DNA from: Halocaridina rubra
Taxonomy: Eukaryota > Arthropoda > Malacostraca > Decapoda > Atyidae
Assembly: GCA_037179515.1 (NCBI GenBank)
Contig: JAXCGZ010000096.1
Coordinates: 62,001-126,000 of the forward strand
DNA length: 64,000 bases
Reading direction: 5' to 3'
In this document: piece by piece, positions 54,401 through 64,000 of the stretch
How the letters are laid out: every line of letters begins with the position of its first letter
Position numbering within the stretch: position 1 is the stretch's first letter
Made by a program: the position numbers and the translations under genes
The notes under the pieces: model-generated
What the model was told of the DNA's origin: nothing
Databases searched by the model: none
What the model saw: the letters and a program-made list of their open reading frames with translations, nothing else

Positions 54401-57400
54401 AGGGCTAGGACGGTTGCCTTCTTGCGAAGGACTTGTTTTGGCAAATGTAATCCTTACGCTGAGTGCATGCCTTTGCTAACCTCAGACCGTGACGGGGCGC
54501 GAACCCTCGACCTGACGCCTCAGAGTCGGAGACGCTACCGACTGAGCCACGGTGACTACTTCAAAAGAGCCCTTTGCGTAATAGTATTTGCCAAACATAT
54601 AAAGCAAGTACATTTTTTTTTTTTTTTTTTTGGTGACACCGGGACAGGCAGAAACTGCCCTCATCAACAAAGGCCCGGGCACGAGAAAATACCAAGACGA
54701 AGAAAAAGAAAAAGGTGAAGGGCAAGGCAGAGATGAGGTAATGTCACACAAAGGAAAACGACAGACAGAAAAAGACAGTCAAAGTAAAGAGGACCCAGAG
54801 ATATGGAGGACTAGGCTCTGAGATGACGATAGATCTGCTTTTTGAAGGATGAAAGGTCATAAGAATTAGGAAAGACAGAAGGAGGAAGAGAGTTCCAGAG
54901 TCTGGAGGTAGATGGGAAGAAGCAGTCACTGCACCGACCAATCCGCGAGCTACAAATCTCCACACAGTACCTGTGAGATGAGGCCGCTTGGCGAGTGTTA
55001 CGCGGCCTCGGCAGTGGAGGAGGGATGCAACTCGCCAACTCATCAGAGCAGCGATGGAAGTAGTAGCGATAGAAAAGCGAAAGGGAAGATACCTTACGGC
55101 GAAGAGAGAGAGAATCCAGGTTAGAAGTAAGAGAAGGATCATTAATGAGTCTGACTGCCTTAGAGTCAACCCTATCAAGAAGATAAGTAAAGGAAGAAGC
55201 ACCCCAGATGTGTGAGCAGTATTCTAAGCAGGGGCGGATAAGACCTTTGTAAATTTTAAGAAACTGCAATGAGGAAAAGTAATAACGAAAACGAAACAAA
55301 ACCCCAAATATTTTGGATGAAGATTTAGAAATTTGGATTATGTGATTCCTCCGAGACAAGTTAGAGGCTATATGGATTCCTAATATATTGATAGAGTTAA
55401 GAGGGTAAATTTCATTAGTTTCGAAGACAATAGGGTTATCAAGAGGAGAAGATAAAGAGATAGCCAGAAACTGTGTTTTGGAGGCATTGAATTTAACTAA
55501 ATATTGAGTGCCCCATTCAGATACTCTGCAAATCGGAGTTAAGAATAGAAGAAAGAGTGATACGAGATTGATTACGAGTAACAGATGAAGGTTGTGAAGA
55601 AAAGGCAGAGGAAAAGTGAAGGGTAGAATCATCGGCAAAGGCATGAAGAAGAGAGGAAGATGGGGATTGTAGAAGATCATTGATGAAGAGAAGGAATAGA
55701 GTAGGTGAAAGAAAAGAGCCCTGTGGAACACCACTGGAAACAGAGAAAGGGCTAGATGTCGTGCCATCAACAACTACAGATATAGAACGGTCAGTAAGAA
55801 AACTGGAAATCAGAGAACAGAAAGAAGGGGTAAAGCCATAGGCAGGGAGTTTGGCCAACAGAGCCTTGTGCCAGACTCTGTCAAAAGCCTTAGAGATATC
55901 AAGGGCGATGACAAAGGATTCCCCATAGTTCCTCAGAGAAGATGACCATACATGAGTAAGATAAGACAGGAGATCACCAGTGGATCCTGCCTTGCGGAAG
56001 CCGTACTGGTGATCGGAGATAAGTGAGTCAGATTCAAGGCGTTTCAAGAAGTGAGCATTGAGCAAAGTTTCGTAAACTTTAGCAATACAGGAGGTTAGAG
56101 CAATAGGTCGGTAGTTAGAAGGAATAGAGCGGTCACCCTTCTTAGGAACAGGTTGAACTAGAGCATTCTTCCAAGATGAAGGATAGATACTGGTTGACAG
56201 AATGAGGCGAAAAAGACGGCAAAGCACAGGAGCCAGTTTATCTGCAAACTCCTTAAGGAACCTTGCAGGGATACCATCGGGACCAGATGCCTTGTTTGTC
56301 TTTAGTGAGCGAAGAACCTTATGAACTTTGCGTGAAGAAAGGATAAGGGAGGGCATAGGGTTAGAGAGGGGAAAAGACTGAGGAACAGGTGCGCTGGAAT
56401 CGTTGATAGAAGACTTGGCAGAAAAATGAGAGCCAAAGAGAGTGGCTTTGTCAGTGGGAGAGCAAGCTATAGAACCATCAGAACGAATGAGAGGGGGAAA
56501 GCTTGAGTTACAGAAGTTTTTGGAGAGGTTTTTGGCTAAGGACCAGAAGCATTTGTCAGTGGGAGAGGAGTTAAGGTCATCAACTTTCCTTCTTATAAAG
56601 GAAGCCTTAGACCTTCGAATCTGAGCTGTACAGCGATTCCTAGCTATAATAAAAGCAGAGCAAGTTAAATCGGAAGGAGAGGCTTGGTAAGATCGGTGAA
56701 CCTAATTCCTAGCCTGGATAGCCATGGAGCAGGCACGGTCAAACCAAGGTTTAGGGGGAGAGAAAGTTTTTGTAGAAGAGGGGATGTACGCCTCCATTCT
56801 CGCGGTCATGATCTCGGCAACTTTTACAGCTACCCGAGCAGGGTTGCCGGACCGAAAGCAGTAGTTATCCCAAGGGAAGTCAAAGAGAAAGTTATGCAAA
56901 TTTTCATATTGGGTTCCCTCGAAGTGCCAAAGACGGCGTTGAGTAGGAGGGATTGGTGGTGGGGGAGCGAAAATGGAAGAGACAGAGATCATGGAGTGGT
57001 CAGATTTACCAAGAGGGGAAAGCACAGAATAAGAGTAGTTTGAAGGGTTGGTTAGAAGTAAAAAATAGGTCAAGAGTGTTTGCAGCATGTTCGTGATGAT
57101 CAGGAACGCGAGTAGGATGTTTGATAATTTGCTCCAGATCGTGAGTAATAGAGACAGCAAGAGCCTCGCTTCCTCCCACATCAGTGTGAGAAGAATGAAG
57201 CCACTCACTGTGGTGTACATTGAAGTCTCCAATGTAGAGAACTTCGGCATGTGGGTGAGAAGATAGCAAGGACTCATGGCACGAGGAGAGATATTCAAAG
57301 AAAGACACAAACTCGGTGGAGTTTGGAGAACAGTAGCAGAAGCAAAAGATGATAGTGGTAGTGGAGAGATAGACTTTTAGCCAGAGAACATCAAAGTCAG

Positions 57401-60400
57401 GAGATTCAAGGTCCATGAGCCTCACAGTAGGAGTGTTAATGTTGCAGTAAGCACAGACCCCACCTTTGGAACGAAAACGAGTATACAGATTATAGTGGGA
57501 GATTTGGATAGGGTCAGTGGAAGCATGTAAAGACAACTGGGTTTCAGATAGGAGGAGGAGGTTAGGGAGGAAAGTGCCCAAGTGCTGTTCCACAGACGAA
57601 AGATTAGAGTTCAGCCCACGAATGTTTGAATAGTGAAGAGTGAAAGAAGCAGATCTATTGGGAGGTGCAAGGTTAAGAGCAGAACCATTACTACCACCAG
57701 GCGTGTCTGCCCTCAAGCCAACGGTGGAGTCAACACGATCCCCGGAGATTCTTCGCACCCCACTATGCCGGGTACTGGGGGCCATTAGATGTGAACCTTC
57801 CATAAATAATGACAAAATGTGAGGAAAAGGAAAGTAAAAGAGACAGATGTGCAGAATGTTGTGACTTGTTAAATGTAATGGAATAGCAAGAGATGTGTAA
57901 TGAATATGCCAGAATATTCAGTGTAGATGTAGGCACGAGGAAAGAACCGTCCTGAAGGAAGACTCAACCTGGAACTGTCTGGACCAGTCCTAGTTGCATC
58001 CTAATACCTTCAGTCGTAGTCTTTCAACGGGCGGCTGGTGCCATGGCCAACCTACTATATGCATAAAGCTGCAATCTTCGTATGATCCATGATACATTTC
58101 TTGTTAACATACAGCTAAAGTTAGCACATAGTTTTAGCAGTCCTTGTTTTGAGGACATTATATATATTGATATCAAATACACTGAGAAATATAAGGGTAT
58201 AGTAACCACCCATTCCTACAAAGAAGAATGTCTACCAAAAAGGACTCTATACAGCACACAGCATTACTTACTGGTGGAGGGAATGCCATGGGTGGGAGAT
58301 TACTGGGTGCTCTAGTATGAAAGTCTCTCATCTCTCGCATAAAATCTTGGTAAGTCTGAAAAAAAAAAAAAAAAATCATTATGTCTAGAAGGATTACTGG
58401 CTTCCTGACGGGGAGTAAAGTACATAAAAAATATAATGAGATGATGTAATAATACCATTCTTTACAAAGGAGCTAAGAGGAGTGGTTGCGGTATGTGTGG
58501 ATCGTGGTAAATGCGTGTTTCTTAGCTCAGCCACCCCCTATACAAGGGGAAATGAGGCCATGTATATGTGTGTATGTACAAAGGTCTGATAGCCAGAGAA
58601 ACCCAAGACTTGGCTATATTCTCCATTTAGCGCAAGAAATATATTGTAAACTTTGACAGGTTAGAGAATATTTATGTGAAAATGTAGTTTTCTTTCAGTA
58701 ACTGACTGAGCTTTTAACTGTAACTAATCTACAACACTGCTTAAACAAATCATCAATTATATAAAAGAGAAACTTATACCCTACAGCTTATTGTATGCTA
58801 TAAATAATAAATTCAACTTAAGCCATTCTCCAAATAACTCTCCCCACTCCATAACCTTCAAATGCCAATAAAACAAATGATTTTGTTTATGAATAAAACA
58901 TTATAAAAACTGTTTTTTACTCTGGTGAGGCATTTAGTTATGGAAATATTGTATGTAGTTCTTTTATTATATATTCTTCAATGTCATGGGAGTTAATTTA
59001 AAAAATTGCCCTATGTAAATATTTTTCCCCTCAATGCATACGCTAGTGGTTTGGGAATAGTGACTATTCTAAAAAATTTTCTGGCAGTTTACTAACAAAC
59101 AAACAAAAAACATTTAAATATTGTCAAAATATGTACTGCTTATGAAATCAATTTACTTGCTAGACTGAGTAGTATAGGATTCTAAGAGGAGTGTCATTAG
59201 TAATATGTCATTTGTGGTTTCCTTTCCAGAGAAAAATAATTTTCATTCTTGGCTTCAAAACGATTAAACCAAAAGTTTCTTCATTCCTCCCCTCTTTTGT
59301 ATATAACAGGCACTCACGTCCTTAATGAAGCCAAAGTGCATCATTCCATTATTAACCCCTCATATTAAACAGCACTGTCATTTAGTCTCCGGAGCTGATA
59401 GGAACTACTACATTACTGCTTCCACAATCCTCTCTTTCTTCTTCCCAAGTGGCTCTGACAAAGAGAAGCTGTACAAGGCCCTAAACTGTTAACTGTTGGA
59501 CATAAGTAACGAAAAAAAATTCTAATATATCTTAGTCTTTTCTCACTGTTGTCAACACATTTTACATGCACATAAACTTACATTTTATATAAGTTTCCAC
59601 AACAGTGCTCTTTTAGTATTACAACATGAAGTTTGCATAATATAAGAAATGCAAAGAATATTCTAATGCTGCCTTTGCTATATACTTACATGCAAAATAT
59701 TTTTTTGTAAAAAAAGTACAATATGGACTCCCAAATAATATTTCTTGACTGAGGTTCAATTGTATCTATACAACTTTAAATTATCAAGAAAGCCAAAGAA
59801 TATATATTCAATTCAGCTCACTTGTCTATAATGATTCTGAGAGTTTTTTGATGACTCTGGGGGTCAGCAATACTCATAAAAACTGCCAAGGAATTATGTA
59901 TAACAAGGAATTCCTAAAAACAAATTAATTTTACTGACCAGTTTATGACTGCTGTTACTGCTACCATTGTAAGACGAAGTCTCTCGTCGTTGAATATTCC
60001 GATATTGAGGAGATCTTTCCCGCAGACGTTCTCGAGAGTAAGTGGCTGGCAAGGTAATATGTAACACTACGCGTGATTTTTAGTAAATATAAAAAAAGAA
60101 AGAAAAGAAAAACAAACAAAAAATATCAAAACCGAGGGAATAATATTAAGCATACTCAGAATATATGATATGTTTCACTGTGCAAATATGATATATTTGT
60201 AAAAAAGATATCTTGTATCAGGAATATATACTTACTAGGTTTTTCTGCTCTGCCCCTCATGTTTGCTGATCCTCTTAGACGTTTTATCCGTGGTCCAAAA
60301 TCTTCGCCTTCATATCTTCGACGTCTATTGCCTCCTCGGCTGTTCAAAATACAGAGTAATTATAAATGGTTTAATAGCAAAAGAAAAAAATTATTACAAA

Positions 60401-62246
60401 CAATAGTATATGACACAATATCTACCACCTTTCATGTAAATTCTAATCGATAAAGAAATTATGAATTTAGGCAATACATATTTGCAGATGTCTACACCTT
60501 AAACCATGTTAGCTAAAGTGCTTCTTAAATATAAATATTCAATTCACTACACAATATAGCATTCAAACTGAACATAGTATTGTACGAGCATAAACCTAAT
60601 GCTCTTAAACATATTTCATCAAAACATCTAAAAGTAAATGTCTTAAGCATATGCGCAATCAGTGCTAAAACCAATAAGCATGAGATGCAAAGGTGGCAAA
60701 TGGAAACAGTGTCAAAAATCCCAAAGCTAAACTAAATTACTTTCCATAATACTGTACTGTTGTTATTCTCTGAGCTGCCCTGCAGAACAGCCCCGAGATG
60801 CTATGTGTGTGAAGTACTGGCGGTGCACATGACTGTGTGCAGTCCTATCTACCGTAATGTGTTGTCAAGTTCCTATCAATGTCTCCAACTGGAAAGAGCC
60901 TCTGAGATATGACCGCCAAAGATGCTATTGTAGAAAAAATTATGTTTTTGTGTGAGCTGTGTTGAGAGATGAGGCCATTCCCCTGGAGACCAAAGCCTCT
61001 CCCAGGTTCTCGTACCCCGACGTCAGGGGTTGGTTGATGAAGTACAGCCTCTTTTGCTGCTGCTCTTCTGAGTTGCAGCTTTAGAGGGTGGACCTACGAC
61101 GAAGACGCTGCCACTGAAGGTCCTCATGATAATGTGTATAGATATGGCTACAAGCACAACTTCATGAATATATCATATAGCAGCATTACTTAAAAAGTGT
61201 TGTACTGTTAAACAACTGTCATAAACGATGACAGCTAATAAGTTTATGCTTACAGCATTCAGTACTATGAACAATTTGTAATAAAACAGTAGCATTCTCA
61301 TTTCTTAATTGAAGTGATGTTACATAAACTAAGAAACAGAATCCTCATAATGACAATGCATTATGCCTGGTAGATAAACTCACTAAATATACAGAAAATA
61401 GAGCTCGATGTTCTGTGTGAAAATGTGTATACTGATATATAAACTAAACAGCTGCTTTGAGTACTCTACTGTATGTTGTTTCTTTGAAGCATAAGATCGA
61501 TAATGAAATTCAAAATGTATATAGTTCTAATTGCATTGCTTGTTATTCAGTGAGAAAACCAAGATTAGACTATGACTAAGGTCCATCTGCAATACAAAGC
61601 TACAAGGCTAAAAGTTGCTACTGCCATATTAAGTAGATAAAACATGAGATGGAATACAAGCAAGAATGAAAAAATTATGTAATGAGCACAATTAAGATGG
61701 CAACGCTTTCCTTTCATCTAGCCTGGATAGAAGCATGTATGCAATGACCATGAGCCACTAACACAGAATTCCTTTTTCAATAAATTCAGCCCATGGCTGA
61801 TGATTCTCAATCACTCACTTAGAAGTACAAATATCTTATTGAATAAATTAATTTTAAATTATATGTAATCCTACCTTGTCTTTTAACACTAATCTCTAGA
61901 AATGACAAATAAGTCTAATCAGCTGAACATAACATTGAAGATTAACATAAAAAGAAATATGATGACTCATGCTCAAATTGGTCTTAAAGTCATACAAATT
62001 AAAATGAATAGATACATAAACAGTGAGCACGACAAACAGCTACTTATCTATAACTGAAGAAAGCACTAAACATATAAAAATTTTACATATCATAATCCAG
62101 TATAAAGACTAAGTACATTAATATGGATGATAAAAAAAAATTGGCTCAGGAAAGGCCATTCTGCTCACCTTGGTATATACAACCCCTTTGCTGCATTTTT
62201 TTGCCAATGTGGTGCACCCCCTTTTCGTCCCCAATCTGCCCCCTCC
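51361..62246 (-). CDS. YTHDC1: YTH domain-containing protein 1, C-terminal part (six exons)
   Basis: YTHDC1 (YT521-B) binds N6-methyladenosine in nuclear RNA through its YTH domain and influences splicing, export and 3' end choice. Only the low-complexity region after the YTH domain is visible, about 190 residues over six exons with consistent phases. Recognisable words: RGGNRRRRYEGEDFGPRIKR (basic, like the RRRPEDYD..KKPR stretch), NGSSN then YQDFMREMRDF (like NGSYNDYVREFHNM), a proline-rich middle (NLPPMAFPPPPPFDPIGPPR), and the end SVDEFLQRTRDRRDRSRERR then YRERR and a stop (like RVDDFLRRT plus an RD/RE-rich tail). The YTH domain and N-terminus must lie right of 62246. The call rests on motif order, not on the YTH domain itself. 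It converges on CNOT3. Confidence 0.83.
51451..52086. other. YTHDC1 last intron, downstream part
   Basis: AT-rich, with no exon or clear repeat recognised apart from the transposon pieces listed to its right. Confidence 0.6.
52087..52165 (-). mobile_element. Very short 3'-end copy of the Jockey-like LINE
   Basis: A T run, then TGTGACACCAGGATAGGC, CTACCCTCAACGGGCCTGAG and CACGAAGAAAACAT, parallels the 3' terminus of the LINE at 54613 (TGGTGACACCGGGACAGGC, CTGCCCTCATCAACAAAGGC). The poly(A)/3' end faces left as in the longer copy. A strongly 5'-truncated insertion. Confidence 0.65.
52440..53333. mobile_element. MITE of the CTCCCCTACTTACGAAC family, copy 4 (long form)
   Basis: The left end is AGCTCCCCTACTTACTAACA, and the right end on the minus strand is CAGACTCTCCCCAACTTACG, next to TA at 53334. 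894 bp, collinear with 33208-34103 including the AAGCATCAGAGAGAACTTTA block. It lies in the last YTHDC1 intron. Confidence 0.75.
53334..54100. other. YTHDC1 last intron, upstream part
   Basis: AT-rich intron. A minus-strand open stretch of 128 codons (53663-54049) has no recognisable domain and no supporting splice signals, so it is not called as a gene. Confidence 0.55.
54101..54205 (-). CDS. YTHDC1: YTHDC1 exon, Pro-rich and Ser/Arg segment
   Basis: Minus strand: acceptor TGTTTTTCAG, donor GTTAGT; phase 0, 35 codons. It reads PPFDPIGPPRYYDGPPLPDY then PSSSRSRSEKRPSAD. If the donor is not used, translation adds one Val and meets TAG, giving an alternative, shorter C-terminus without the RD/RE-rich tail. 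Confidence 0.85.
54349..54365. repeat. Target-site duplication, left copy
   Basis: TTCAAAAGAGCCCTTTG, a perfect 17 bp match to 54560-54576. The pair brackets the SINE between them and shows it inserted through target-primed reverse transcription. Confidence 0.92.
54366..54559 (-). mobile_element. tRNA-derived SINE with intact pol III boxes
   Basis: 194 bp flanked by the perfect 17 bp duplication. The minus strand begins with a tRNA-like head: box A TGGCTCAGTCGG (54549-54538) and box B GGTTCGCGCCC (54505-54495), with spacing typical of a tRNA. The body ends with GTCCGTGACGTAAAACCGG-type sequence rather than a long poly(A). The older copy at 35235 shares the body. Inserted in YTHDC1 between two exons. 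Confidence 0.9.
54560..54576. repeat. Target-site duplication, right copy
   Basis: TTCAAAAGAGCCCTTTG, identical to 54349-54365. Confidence 0.92.
54811..56701 (-). pseudogene. LINE reverse transcriptase, one nonsense and one frameshift
   Basis: From the TAG the same frame continues into KTNKASGPDGIPARFLKEF, NYRPIALTSCIAKVYE, FRKAGSTGDLL, VIALDISKAFDRVWH, SSGVPQGSFLSPTLF and LHAFADDSTLHF (the catalytic FADD). After a frameshift near 55520 come EWGTQYLVKFNASKTQF, INILGIHIAS, GLIRPCLEYCSHIWG and the tail SRLWNSLPPSVFPNSYDLSS. No RNase H domain is seen. Confidence 0.9.
56702..57815 (-). pseudogene. LINE endonuclease (EEP type), frameshifted
   Basis: NIRGLNSNLSSVEQHL and LLLSETQLS near the start, VLYIGDFNVHHSEWLHSS in the middle, then after a one-frame change GKSDHSMISV. 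These are the N-terminal, GDFN and SDH motifs of apurinic-like LINE endonucleases. The frame change near 57050 separates GDFN from SDH. After SDH the frame stays open to the TAG at 56702. Confidence 0.87.
57945..58065 (-). repeat. Possible SINE head next to the LINE 5' end
   Basis: On the minus strand GGTTGGCCATGGCACCAGCC is followed by CGCCCGTTGAAAGACTAC. I believe the GGCACCAGCC..CCCGTTGA phrase recurs in decapod repeats, but that is from memory and cannot be checked here. CTGTCTGGACCAGT is shared with 3500. Confidence 0.3.
58272..58355 (-). CDS. YTHDC1: YTHDC1 exon, conserved YQDFMREM segment
   Basis: Minus strand: acceptor is a 16-base T run plus CAG, donor GTAAGT; phase 0, 28 codons. 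TYQDFMREMRDFHTR and the following proline-rich NLPPMAFPPP are the best match to vertebrate YTHDC1 outside its YTH domain. Confidence 0.87.
58356..59938. other. YTHDC1 intron
   Basis: AT-rich intron with no exon. It holds one LINE 3'-end relic (58480-58590), where GTGTGTGGATCGTGGTAAAT, GCGTGTTTCTTAGCTCAGCC and ATACAAGGGGAAATGAGGCC match the 3' terminus of the RTE-like LINE (14235-14310), in + orientation. Confidence 0.65.
58485..58590 (+). mobile_element. RTE-like LINE 3'-end relic
   Basis: About 105 bp matching 14235-14325: TGTGTGGATCGTGGT, AATGCGTGTTT, CAGCCACCCCCTATACAAGG and AATGAGGCCATGTATATG. It is the shortest of the 5'-truncated RTE-like copies in the window. Confidence 0.75.
59939..60045 (-). 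CDS. YTHDC1: YTHDC1 exon, Arg/Ser-rich segment
   Basis: Minus strand: acceptor ATTACCTTGCCAG, donor GTCAGT. 107 bp entering with two bases of a split Thr codon. It reads TYSRERLRERSPQYRNIQRR then ETSSYNGSSNSSHKL. Confidence 0.83.
60236..60339 (-). CDS. YTHDC1: YTHDC1 exon, Arg-rich segment
   Basis: Minus strand: acceptor TATTTTGAACAG, donor GTAAGT. It reads RGGNRRRRYEGEDFGPRIKR, then LRGSANMRGRAEKP, and completes a Ser codon shared with the previous exon. A likely nuclear-localisation-type basic cluster. Confidence 0.83.
60340..62168. other. YTHDC1 intron with an unclassified repeat
   Basis: No exon recognised. 60755-61140 is GC-richer and shares its beginning with 42005-42245. The rest is AT-rich without a recognised feature. 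Confidence 0.55.
60755..61140. repeat. Interspersed repeat shared with 42005-42245
   Basis: It begins GTTGTTATTCTCTGAGCTGC and includes GTTCTCGTACCCCGACGTC and CTGCTGCTCTTCTGAGTTGC. It resembles a SINE in length and composition, but no pol III boxes or duplication were found. Confidence 0.4.
62169..62246 (-). CDS. YTHDC1: YTHDC1 exon (first visible), after the YTH domain
   Basis: Minus strand: acceptor ATCTCTCCTCAG, donor GTGAGC. 78 bp entering with one base of a codon and leaving with two. It reads EGADWGRKGGAPHWQKNAAK then GLYIP. Confidence 0.75.
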
Positions 62247-64000
62247 CTGAGGAGAGATAAATACAAATCAGTAAAAGAAAACGAAACTAGGCAAGACGAT
62301 CATTATTTCACACAATCAATGGAGATTAAGTCACTAACCATACGTGTTAACCTGAACCAATATTCCTGTAAATGCAGACTAATAAGACAGCAGTCATATG
62401 TCCAAGTTACAAAATAAGAGAAAATGAGGTAACCACATGATTTATTACTATTCATTCCATAATACTTGCATTTCCCCTGCACAAGTGTAGATAACCTCTA
62501 CTGAAGCCTAGCTTCTTTCTCTAGAAAAATCTCTGCTGCAATAATCCATAAAATTATTGTAAAACTCAAATATTTATATGGCACATTGTTCATAAATAAT
62601 GTCAGCGATCAGAATCGTACATTCTTTTTGGTTACGGAGTAGAGATTGATATGCAGCATGACCAAGTCACACACACCACAGTCACTATCATCACAATGCT
62701 GTCCATATCCATATTAAACGAGATCACAAATATTACTTGTTTTTGGCATGTGGGTGAATGAATGAGACCAGAAACCTTACTGAATTGTACGATAAGGTAA
62801 AGACCAGATACCTCACTTATCTGTGGGATGTGCTTGAGACCAGAAACCACTTATTTGTAGGCCAAAGTTTAGGCTATAACCTTGCTTATATGCGGGATGT
62901 GGAGAGAGCCAAAGCACAACACATTACTCACTGTAACATTTTTACTAAAAAATATTCAGGCACTCATCTATAAATAGAGCTGTCCCTCATCTTATGCAGT
63001 AAATAAATTCCCTACTCCCAGTGAGTCAAACTTTATTTGTAATATATTCCCAAAAATCTCCTGCATAATTTAAATGATGTTTACCTTACTGTACTGCAAT
63101 AGTAAAACTTAACCTATTCCAATTTAAATCCAAGTCAAAACATTCTAGTAGATGCAATTATGTATTTTTAGCACAAAATACTCGGAATTTTTATATCTTT
63201 TTAATATTATCCAACTGTGCGTATTTAAAATCAAGTTACCGAATATCTCCTAAGATGTGGGACAAGTGTGGAAAACATTAAAACTTAATTTAAATATATG
63301 CGGACAATCTGGTATCGATACACTGCTATCTTGACTAAAGAAGCGTCCTACAAAGGGGTGATAACCACTGAAGTTTTTCTAAAATTCAAGGTATTTTGCT
63401 TGGCATGCCTTAGCCTCAGTACATCCCAGTCTTCATCCATAAGTTCTTCCTTGATCAAGACACCAGGAATTTCCCCCTAATATTACTCTGGGTGCTGTAC
63501 CTTCTGTTAACAGATGCTAGTATATCATTCTAATAGGTTTACACAATATGATATTAAGCATTTACCTATTCAATCTAAATTTCTCACACGTTAAGAAAAA
63601 TCTTTAAAGCATTACATCATACATACGAAACACAGCTTCTTCAGAGACCAACCAGAATCCCAATGGTTCCATTACGGGTCTAGTCTTTGATGTACTTAAA
63701 TTAGGAAAATTATTAATAACCTATTCATCCACTTACTTCTCATAACACTTCTGATTTTAGTAGTTAAAACTCTGGGGTTTAAACCTGTGATGATAAGATG
63801 AGAAGTATGTTGGATGAATAATGATAGTACTAAGATGCCAAGAAGGAGAAGTAAAAGAACTAAAAAGGCAAGAATTTATCAAAAGAGAATCTGAAGAAAA
63901 AAAATACTGTAAGTGACCACAGTAGATAGAGGTAATAAATGAAACACATAAGAAAATACGGGAGAAAAGCGAAACATTACTTAATTTATATCAAACTTTT
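62247..64000. other. YTHDC1 upstream intron; YTH-domain exons not in view
   Basis: AT-rich. No YTH-domain motif (the conserved Trp residues with the FPPDE.IDLY-type end) was found on the minus strand. One minus-strand stretch at 63475-63375 reads VLIKEELMDEDWDVLRLRHA, which looks protein-like but lacks good splice sites. Confidence 0.55.

Larger units (their letters stand above)
54613..57830 (-). mobile_element. Jockey/CR1-like LINE with poly(A) tail, lightly broken
   Basis: Minus-strand element ending in a 19-base poly(A) (T run, 54613-54631). It encodes an endonuclease region (57815-57006), a connecting part (57310-56702) and an RT (about 56695-54811). Damage is limited: a frameshift near 57050, a TAG at 56702 and a frameshift near 55520. 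The 5' limit is uncertain (57830-58030). It lies in the same orientation as YTHDC1, inside an intron. Clade assignment is by general resemblance only. Confidence 0.9.

Noticed and set aside
54500..54550. A tRNA gene on the minus strand
   Set aside because: The pol III boxes belong to a SINE bracketed by a 17 bp duplication; the acceptor stem does not close as in a true tRNA.
54613..58030. A target-site duplication for the Jockey-like LINE (ATAAAGC words at both sides)
   Set aside because: The match is only about 7 bp and is offset from the poly(A) end, so it is not better than chance.
62247..64000. YTH-domain exons of YTHDC1
   Set aside because: No minus-strand match to conserved YTH-domain words was found; they are presumed to lie right of the window.

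Overview
This is an AT-rich, intron-rich animal genomic window and almost certainly arthropod. The repeat mix (pogo/Tigger-type DNA transposons, RTE-like and Jockey-like LINEs, hAT relics, tRNA-derived SINEs, long (TA)n tracts) suggests a decapod crustacean. That placement is inference, because no lineage-diagnostic gene is present. There is no bacterial gene organisation, no rRNA gene, no CRISPR array, and no tRNA gene outside SINEs.

Two protein-coding genes are supported, arranged tail to tail. On the + strand, 13 exons from 4213 to 46991 encode nearly all of CNOT3, a scaffold subunit of the CCR4-NOT deadenylase. Splice phases join without a break through 719 complete codons; only about the first nine residues lie in an unseen upstream exon. 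On the - strand, six exons from 62246 down to 51361 encode the C-terminal ~190 residues of YTHDC1, the nuclear m6A reader. Its YTH domain lies beyond the right edge. The 4.4 kb between the two stop codons (46992-51360) should hold both 3' UTRs.

Most of the rest is transposon-filled intron. CNOT3 intron 4 holds two decayed LINEs. The 19.3 kb intron 5 is a nested stack: an LTR pair in minus orientation (18276-19554 and 23935-26319) with a tRNA-Lys-like primer binding site beside the right copy; a hAT element (24978-25993) inside that LTR; a pogo-like element (20100-23138) between the LTRs, itself split by a second copy (20530-21937) carrying eight ~160 bp tandem repeats; then two further pogo copies as an inverted pair (26737-28133 and 28200-29409) abutting a decayed Tigger transposon (29412-31835). 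Intron 11 holds another TA-flanked inverted-repeat element (42415-43987) with six ~179 bp tandem repeats. A YTHDC1 intron holds a fairly complete Jockey-like LINE (54613 to ~57830) beside a SINE with a perfect 17 bp target-site duplication.

The genes are linked by theme: CNOT3 belongs to the machinery that removes mRNA poly(A) tails, and YTHDC1 reads m6A marks that shape nuclear processing. Nothing in the sequence shows co-regulation. The most unusual structures are the terminal-inverted-repeat elements that carry internal satellite-like arrays, and short relics that look like the two ends of an RTE-like LINE joined together. No wholly novel protein system was found.
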